Assembly: GCF_902859625.1 (NCBI RefSeq)
Contig: NZ_CADIJX010000001.1
Location: forward strand, 496,001-560,000
Source: Achromobacter pestifer
Lineage (GTDB): Bacteria; Pseudomonadota; Gammaproteobacteria; Burkholderiales; Burkholderiaceae_B
Length of the DNA stretch: 64,000 nucleotides
Direction of reading: 5' to 3'
Positions 59,098 through 64,000 of the stretch are shown here, piece by piece (position 1 is the first letter of the stretch; the number at the start of each line of letters is the position of its first letter). The notes under the pieces were generated by a model, which was not told the DNA's origin, ran no database searches, and saw nothing but the letters and a program-made list of their open reading frames with translations. Made by a program: the position numbers and the translations under genes.

Positions 59098-59905
59098 GCG
59101 AGTCTCCCGGCTTCATCGCGTGTCCCACGGCATTGGCGATGGATACCGGCTTGCCGGCCCAGATGACGCCGTGCCGTTCGATGTCGTTTGAAAACGAAGC
59201 AAACGCGCCAGGGAATCCCACCAGTTTCCAGCCCACCATGTCGGCGTTGCCGCCGTATAGCGGGTCGGAAAAGAAACCTTCGATGGTGGCATCCAGCAAT
59301 GCCTGGAAGAAGACGTCGGATGGCAACGGCGAGAAATCCGGTTTGCCAGCCTGCAAATCGTGCAGCCAGGCGTCCTGTCTGGCTGCATCCAATTCCGCAA
59401 AGGGGCGGCCGTCTTGCTTGCGCGTTGCTGCGTCCAGGGCGGCAAGTCCGCGCCGGATCATTTCAGCGGGGGTGAATGACAGTTGGTAGCCCTGTTCCGG
59501 TGTGCCTTTCTCGAATGGGCCTTGCCGGTAGAACTGGCTGCCGGCGCCCCAGGCGCCAGCCAACTGCCCATCGAGAAACCGGGTGACGCCGGCCTCTTTT
59601 GCACCTGGCCCCAATTCGTCGGCGGGGATGAGGCGGGAGGCAATCGCATCCATCGCGAGCGCTTCCTGGGCATTGAAGAATTGAAGCGCGCGGTTCAAGG
59701 GTGGGGCCGCGGCGTGTGGCATGTCGCCTTGAGCCTGGCCGGCGGCGGCAGGGGCGTCGGCGGGCGCACTACGTGCCTTCACGGCCCACGCCGCGCCGGG
59801 CACCCCGACGGCCAGCGCCTTGAGCAATCCGCGCCTGCCGGCGACAGGCGGATCATCCGTGCGTTGAGGGTCCGGCGAAAGATCGTCCGAGGGTTGATCG
59901 TCCAT
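59090..59905 (-). CDS. Gluconate 2-dehydrogenase subunit 3-like protein
   Basis: 271 residues. An N-terminal charged stretch precedes a Tat-like signal (AGRRGLLKALAVGVPGAAWA). The body has LQFFNAQEALAMDAIASRLI, PADELGPGAKEAGVTRFLDG and NADMVGWKLVGFPGAFASFS, matching subunit 3. This small subunit probably carries the flavoprotein through the Tat system. It overlaps the GMC gene by 8 bases. Its start at 59905 lies near a sigma-54 type element that points the other way. Confidence 0.87.
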   Translation of the reverse strand: MDDQPSDDLSPDPQRTDDPPVAGRRGLLKALAVGVPGAAWAVKARSAPADAPAAAGQAQGDMPHAAAPPLNRALQFFNAQEALAMDAIASRLIPADELGPGAKEAGVTRFLDGQLAGAWGAGSQFYRQGPFEKGTPEQGYQLSFTPAEMIRRGLAALDAATRKQDGRPFAELDAARQDAWLHDLQAGKPDFSPLPSDVFFQALLDATIEGFFSDPLYGGNADMVGWKLVGFPGAFASFSNDIERHGVIWAGKPVSIANAVGHAMKPGDSHG

Positions 59906-59926
59906 GCATCACTCCAGCATTGGGGC

Positions 59927-59942
59927 AGGCACGTAACTTGCC
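59927..59942 (+). promoter_or_regulatory. Candidate sigma-54 promoter of the 60-kb secreted protein
   Basis: AGGCACGTAACTTGCC has GG-N10-GC spacing and matches the consensus with two mismatches (first and last base). It is 79 bp before ATG 60021. GGGGCA (59922-59927) and TTGCCCC (59938-59944) also nearly form a hairpin around it. Confidence 0.6.
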
Positions 59943-60020
59943 CCTGGGTGAAAGAGATCCCGCACCAACTCGTTATCTGTCGGCGCTTAGTTTGTCACTG
60001 TTTTTGATTTGGAGACAACC

Positions 60021-60413
60021 ATGAAAAGCCACAAACTGCTACTGCTGTCCGCCTTCCTGGCGATCCTTCCCTGGCACGCGGCCGGGGCGCAGACCGCGCA
60101 AGCGGCCTTGGTGGCCCAGGCCGCGGCGCCATCGCAGCCGATGCCGACTGCCGATGAGAAGACGGCGCCCGCCAACGCCATTGGCAAGCCCGTCCCCGGC
60201 GCTCGAACCACGGATGGGAAAAAAATGCCATCGATTGAAGAAAATGACACCAAGTCCAAGGCGGGATCCACGCCCAGGCAAAAAGACCCCGGTGCGGACA
60301 CGCGCGGCGGGCAGCAGGGCACGCCTGCCGGCAAGACGGGAGCACCGGACAACGCCGGCATGCCGGGCTCGGGCGCATCCTCGGGTTCGGGTGGCTCTGC
60401 GGACCCGCGTTAG
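60021..60413 (+). CDS. Small secreted, disordered Pro/Gly/Ala/Lys-rich protein
   Basis: 130 residues. A signal peptide (MKSHKLLLLSAFLAILPW) ends near AGA-QT. The mature part is hydrophilic with PMPTADEKTAPANAIGKPVP, DTKSKAGSTPRQKDPGADTR and a Gly/Ser tail. No domain recognised. GGAG precedes the ATG. Like the secreted protein at 33077 in size and composition, and likewise with a sigma-54 type element, although 27 kb away. Function unknown. Confidence 0.75.
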   Translation: MKSHKLLLLSAFLAILPWHAAGAQTAQAALVAQAAAPSQPMPTADEKTAPANAIGKPVPGARTTDGKKMPSIEENDTKSKAGSTPRQKDPGADTRGGQQGTPAGKTGAPDNAGMPGSGASSGSGGSADPR

Positions 60414-60775
60414 CCGCCTTGGCGCGGCCGCGACTTGCCTTCTTGCGGGATTCCGGTAGGATTCAGGTTCCTGTAAGAACGAGAGCACGGCGGTTTTTAC
60501 GCGCTATAACTGTCTACCGGCAGTCTGCGAACTCCGCCCACCATGACCGAAGACCCCCCTCCTAGTAGGGCGCCACGGCGCCCAGCATTCCTTCCTGTTT
60601 CCTCCACGGCCTCCGGCTTCCGGCGTGCCGATCTGGCCCGCGCCATCGCTGCCACGCCTCAAGTGGCATGCCGAGCACCGCCCGCGGCCGCCCATCTTCC
60701 CTCGCTTGATCACGCTTCCCCCTTTCAGCAAGGCGGCGCTTTCGTGCGCGCTCGCCCGTTTTTCGTGGATTAACG
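60414..60775 (+). other. 362-bp gene-free region before the TerC gene
   Basis: No supported gene. A GC-rich reading frame (60543-60773) has no ribosome site and skewed composition. GGGCGCC/GGCGCCC (60568-60574, 60577-60583) is a tight palindrome. TATAAC at 60505 could be a -10 but lacks a -35. A yybP-ykoY Mn2+ riboswitch signature, common before terC, was looked for and not seen. Confidence 0.5.
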
Positions 60776-62353
60776 ATGATTTTCGACTGGATGAACGACC
60801 CCACCGCTTGGCTTGGCCTGGCGACGCTGGTCATTCTTGAAATTGTTCTGGGCATCGACAACCTGGTGTTCATCGCCATTCTTGCCGACAAGCTCCCTCC
60901 GGCGCAGCGCAACCGCGCGCGCCTGATCGGCCTGAGCCTGGCGCTGATCATGCGGCTGGGGCTGCTGGCGAGTATTGCCTGGGTCGTCACGTTGACGGCG
61001 CCCTTGTTCACGGTGTGGGGGGCCGAAATCTCCGGCCGCGACCTGATCCTGATCCTGGGCGGTTTGTTCCTGCTCTTCAAGGGCACCATGGAGCTCCATG
61101 AACGGGTGGAAGGCAGCGCCGGCCATGACTCCGGTCAGAAACCCCAGCATGCGGTGTTCTGGCAGGTGATCTTGCAGATCGTGGTGCTGGACGCCGTGTT
61201 CTCGCTGGACTCCGTCATCACTGCGGTGGGCATGGTGCAGGACCTGAGCATCATGATGATCGCTGTCGTGGTGGCGATGGCCGTCATGATGGTGGCCAGC
61301 CGCCCGCTGATGGCGTTCGTCGGCCGTCACCCCACGGTGGTGATCTTGTGCCTGGGACTGTTGCTGATGATCGGCTTCAGCCTGGTGGCTGAAGGCCTGG
61401 GCTTCCATGTGCCCAAGGGCTATCTGTACGCCGCCATCGGTTTCTCGATCTTGATCGAGCTGTGCAATCAGTTGGCTCGTCGCAACCGTGCCAAGGGCAC
61501 GCATGCGCTGGGCCGGCGCCAACGCACGGCGCGGGCGGTCCTGCGGCTGCTGCGTGCCGGGCGGGCTGGTCAGCCCGGCCATCAGGCCGATGAAGTCGTG
61601 GCGTTGGTTGACAGCGCGGGTGACGAACCGGCCTTTGCTCCAGAAGAAAGCTCGATGATCGAGCGCGTGTTGTCGGTTGGCGCGCACGACGTGCGCTCCA
61701 TCATGGTGCCGCGCGGCGACATGACGTGGCTGGATGTGTCCGACACGCCCGATATCGTCGTGCGCAAGTTCGCCACCGGCCATTCGCGCTTGCCTCTGTG
61801 CGCGGGCGATGCGTCCAATATCCTGGGCGTGCTGCATTTCAAGGACGTGCTGCCGCTGTTGCAGAACCCCGGCCCCATTGACCTGGTGGAGCTGGCCCGC
61901 GAACCGCGTTACGTCATGGAGACGACACCGGTGTTGAAGGTGCTGGAGGAACTGCGCGCATCCCGCGATCACATGCTGATTGTCGTGGATGAGCATGGCG
62001 TCTGCGAAGGACTGGTCACGCCGATGGATGTCCTGACCGCGGTGGCCGGTGATTTGCCGGAGCATAGCGAAGAACAAGCTGAAGCATTGCAGTTGTCGGA
62101 CGGTTCATGGTTGCTGGAAGGCCGGTTGTCGGTGGGCGAGGCCGCCCGGCTGCTGAATGCGCCTTCCTTGGCGGACGATTATCCGGACGCCACCCTTGCA
62201 GGTTGCCTGTTGCGGGCAACGGGCCGGATACCGGATGCAGGCGACACCGTGACCTTGCATGACTGGAGTTTTGAAGTCACGCGCCGGGATGGTCTGCGCA
62301 TTCATCAGGTGCATGCGCGCCCGCCTGAATCACTCATTCCGACATCTGCCTGA
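60776..62353 (+). CDS. TerC-CBS-CorC_HlyC fusion membrane protein (YegH/YoaE-like)
   Basis: 525 residues. An N-terminal TerC domain (about 1-230; [56 protein letters not shown] with conserved acidic residues) is joined to a CBS pair (about 290-420; [40 protein letters not shown]) and a C-terminal CorC_HlyC domain (about 435-520; [18 protein letters not shown]). Related E. coli proteins are thought to handle metal export. The ATG at 60776 begins MIFDWMN. A 13-bp terminator follows. Confidence 0.9.
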   Translation: MIFDWMNDPTAWLGLATLVILEIVLGIDNLVFIAILADKLPPAQRNRARLIGLSLALIMRLGLLASIAWVVTLTAPLFTVWGAEISGRDLILILGGLFLLFKGTMELHERVEGSAGHDSGQKPQHAVFWQVILQIVVLDAVFSLDSVITAVGMVQDLSIMMIAVVVAMAVMMVASRPLMAFVGRHPTVVILCLGLLLMIGFSLVAEGLGFHVPKGYLYAAIGFSILIELCNQLARRNRAKGTHALGRRQRTARAVLRLLRAGRAGQPGHQADEVVALVDSAGDEPAFAPEESSMIERVLSVGAHDVRSIMVPRGDMTWLDVSDTPDIVVRKFATGHSRLPLCAGDASNILGVLHFKDVLPLLQNPGPIDLVELAREPRYVMETTPVLKVLEELRASRDHMLIVVDEHGVCEGLVTPMDVLTAVAGDLPEHSEEQAEALQLSDGSWLLEGRLSVGEAARLLNAPSLADDYPDATLAGCLLRATGRIPDAGDTVTLHDWSFEVTRRDGLRIHQVHARPPESLIPTSA

Positions 62354-62374
62354 ACGCATCGAAAGCAGTAGGCA

Positions 62375-62410
62375 CAGCGGGGACACCGGTTTGGTGTCCC
62401 CGCTGTTTTT
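62375..62410 (+). terminator. Strong intrinsic terminator after the TerC fusion gene
   Basis: CAGCGGGGACACC (62375-62387) pairs perfectly with GGTGTCCCCGCTG (62393-62405) around a 5-base loop, followed by five T. The remaining 62411-62663 holds no gene that I can support; it must contain the DUF1254 promoter. Confidence 0.93.
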
Positions 62411-62663
62411 CCGCAACGGGCAACCGCGCAGTTTGATGTGCGGACAGAGGAGAAACCCGGGGCAGTCCTGCCTTGAGGCGGTACTTGGGGAAAGCAAAAC
62501 TCTGTGAGAATATTGCGAAGGTTGAATCTTCCTTAGTACGTATATTCATCATCAAGAATAGATTCCTTGCACTACCGCATGTCTTTGCAATTTGTGAATC
62601 CCGAGTGGAGAGCAGCGCATGGACGGTTTGAGGGCCGCATCGCAAGAATCGGGCAAGGAATGG

Positions 62664-63602
62664 ATGACGACATGGCTGGCCTTGGCCATTGTTGCCGTGA
62701 CGGTATTGACGGGTTGTGCCAGCAAGCCCGCGCCGATCCAGGACGAATCATTGCGCCGCACGGCCAAGGAGGCATATCTCTATGCCTACCCCATGCTCAA
62801 CAACTACAAGACCATGTATGAGCAGGCGATCAATCCTGACGGCAAAGCGTATGTCGGCGGTTTTGGCAAGTTCCGCCATGACGCGCCGCCTTACCCGCCG
62901 GAAAATCGCGAAATCGTCACGCCCAACAATGCCACTGCCGACTCATGGGCTTGGTTGGACCTATGGGCGCAGCCCTGGGTGCTGAGCCTGCCGGCCACGC
63001 CGAAAGACCGCTACAACGTTTTCCAGATGGTGGATCTGTACACCCACAGCTTCGCCTGTGCGGGGGTACGGGCGACCGGCTTTGCGGCGGGGAACTATCT
63101 GATCGCGGGACCGCGTTGGACCGGGGACAAACCCAAGGGCATCACCAAGGTGTTTCGATCCGAAACGGACTTCGTTGGGATCCTGGGCCGTACCCGCCTG
63201 AAGGGGCCGTCGGATGCCAAGAACGTGCAGGCCTTGCAGGCGAAATACCAGCTGCGTCCATTGAACGAGTTCCTGCACCAGCCGGCGCCCGCGGCATCGC
63301 CTGGCGTGGAGTGGTTGCCGTGGGACGAACAGCGGGCGACGTCCGTGGACTTCATTGCCTATCTGAACCAGTTGCTGGCCTTCACGCAGCCGCAGCGGGC
63401 GGCTGAACAAGACAGGATGCGGCGCTTCGCCTTGATCGGCATCGGGCCGGGCAAACCTTTCGACGCCGCCACGTTGGACCCCATCACGCGCGACGCGATC
63501 GAACAAGGCGTGGCCGACGGCAAGGCGGCATTGTTGCAAGCCGAGAAGCAGACGCGCTCATCCATCGGGCTGTTCGGGTCACGGGCCGAGTTGGCGCCCT
63601 GA
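62664..63602 (+). CDS. DUF1254 lipoprotein without the usual DUF1214 part
   Basis: 312 residues. A lipoprotein signal (MTTWLALAIVAVTVLTGC) ends in the lipobox LTGC. The DUF1254 domain has TAKEAYLYAYPMLNNYKTMY, VTPNNATADSWAWLDLWAQP and WVLSLPATPKDRYNVFQMVD. The common longer members (about 450 residues) add a DUF1214 domain; here the chain ends at GSRAELAP, so it is the short form or a truncated one. ATG 62664 has AAGGA at good spacing and starts the signal; an in-frame ATG at 62619 is less likely. Function unknown. Confidence 0.82.
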   Translation: MTTWLALAIVAVTVLTGCASKPAPIQDESLRRTAKEAYLYAYPMLNNYKTMYEQAINPDGKAYVGGFGKFRHDAPPYPPENREIVTPNNATADSWAWLDLWAQPWVLSLPATPKDRYNVFQMVDLYTHSFACAGVRATGFAAGNYLIAGPRWTGDKPKGITKVFRSETDFVGILGRTRLKGPSDAKNVQALQAKYQLRPLNEFLHQPAPAASPGVEWLPWDEQRATSVDFIAYLNQLLAFTQPQRAAEQDRMRRFALIGIGPGKPFDAATLDPITRDAIEQGVADGKAALLQAEKQTRSSIGLFGSRAELAP

Positions 63603-63623
63603 GGCAAACGAGAGAGGAAGGCA

Positions 63624-64000
63624 ATGATGCGGAAATGCACACGCCGGATCGTCTGGCGCAACGCGATGGCGCCATGGCTTGCAATGGCCGCGCTGGCTGG
63701 GCCTTCGGTGTCGATGGCAACCGAAGGCGCCCTGGGCCGCCAGATCACGGGGACCAACGTACAACCGAATGCGGGCATTGTGTCGCCAGAACCGATCTGG
63801 GCCGTGAATTTCGCCCAGATCTATCTGGACGGCAACATTGGCGGCGGCCGCGAAGTACCGGTGGGAGGACGAACGTCGCTTGGGCTGAACGGCAAGGTGG
63901 CGTTCACGCTGGCGACCGTCCTGAAAACGTGGGATACCGGTCCAGGGCGCTGGAATTTCGCGTCCAGTTTCACATTGCCCTATGTCTGGACCAAGGTTGA
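63624..64000 (+). CDS. Outer-membrane MetA-type (phenol-degradation locus) protein, 3' end cut by window
   Basis: 125 codons are visible from ATG 63624 (a second ATG follows at once). The signal peptide ends around SMA-TE. The mature start has ALGRQITGTNVQPNAGIVSP, EPIWAVNFAQIYLDGNIGGG and a beta-strand-like FASSFTLPYVW, as in SphA/MetA transporters of the phenol-degradation group. Such proteins are outer-membrane barrels thought to import aromatic compounds. It follows the DUF1254 gene by 21 bp, so they are probably one operon. No stop is reached. Confidence 0.75.
   Translation, partial: MMRKCTRRIVWRNAMAPWLAMAALAGPSVSMATEGALGRQITGTNVQPNAGIVSPEPIWAVNFAQIYLDGNIGGGREVPVGGRTSLGLNGKVAFTLATVLKTWDTGPGRWNFASSFTLPYVWTKV

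Noticed and set aside
60543-60773. 76-codon frame ending just before the TerC start
   Set aside because: No ribosome site, composition of GC-rich noncoding DNA, and no recognisable fold; kept as leader DNA.
60414-60775. yybP-ykoY Mn2+ riboswitch before the TerC gene
   Set aside because: The conserved GGGGAGUA core and paired helices were looked for and not found.
1-64000. tRNA, rRNA, CRISPR, insertion sequence or prophage
   Set aside because: None recognised: no cloverleaf-like repeats, no regularly spaced repeats, and no transposase, integrase or phage structural genes.

Overview
The window is GC-rich and densely coded on both strands. Its gene content (RES-Xre pair, rocFD, FlhD-like protein, BvgR-style EAL proteins, FUSC exporter, DUF2946 with a TonB receptor) suggests a beta-proteobacterium of the family Alcaligenaceae, most likely Achromobacter or a close Bordetella relative. 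This is inferred from gene content and style; no database was searched. I saw no rRNA, tRNA, CRISPR array, insertion sequence or phage.

0-29 kb is mostly ordinary chromosome. It holds the end of a DUF423 membrane protein, a RES-Xre toxin-antitoxin pair with visible operators, a zinc alcohol dehydrogenase, an orphan branched-chain-type binding protein with an IclR regulator, and arginase plus ornithine aminotransferase (rocF-rocD). These are followed by a MetQ-like protein, an MFS/Lrp divergent pair sharing an 18-bp dyad, an FMN-dependent 2-hydroxyacid dehydrogenase, psd, an ABC-F protein, a CitE-like lyase, an orphan OmpR-type regulator, DAHP synthase, a REC-EAL protein, a ferric-reductase-like flavoprotein, a DUF4139 protein, a LysR/MFS pair, a VOC protein and an orphan FlhD-like protein.

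29-49 kb, with one outlier gene at 60 kb, is the most interesting part. It starts with a DUF2325 protein and a large hybrid sensor kinase. Next come a sigma-54 gene (rpoN) outside its usual lptB/hpf neighbourhood and two divergently transcribed sigma-54 activators, one PspF-like without a receiver and one NtrC-like with a receiver. Around them lie many small proteins of stress type: two secreted disordered proteins, a paired-cysteine periplasmic protein, several tiny hydrophilic proteins, CsbD, a YghA-like SDR, DUF883, a Csp-type copper storage protein, DUF3309 and topoisomerase IB. Reading the intergenic DNA by eye, I find eleven close matches to the sigma-54 -24/-12 element, each correctly oriented and placed 20-95 bp before a start codon. 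One is directly before rpoN itself. Three intergenic regions carry back-to-back divergent sigma-54 promoters. I infer a dedicated, self-activating RpoN2 regulon that produces a battery of small protective proteins. A universal stress protein and a FUSC exporter lie alongside but show no such promoter.

49-64 kb holds an AsmA/DUF748-like protein, a SulP transporter, a TonB-dependent receptor with DUF2946, and an MgtC operon. The MgtC operon has a 35-residue membrane peptide, a stand-alone ACT-like protein and a structured leader of about 260 nt behind a clear promoter. After it come a three-gene membrane dehydrogenase (GMC flavoprotein, subunit-3-like protein, diheme c4-type cytochrome), a TerC-CBS-CorC fusion, a DUF1254 lipoprotein, and the start of an outer-membrane MetA-type protein cut by the window edge.
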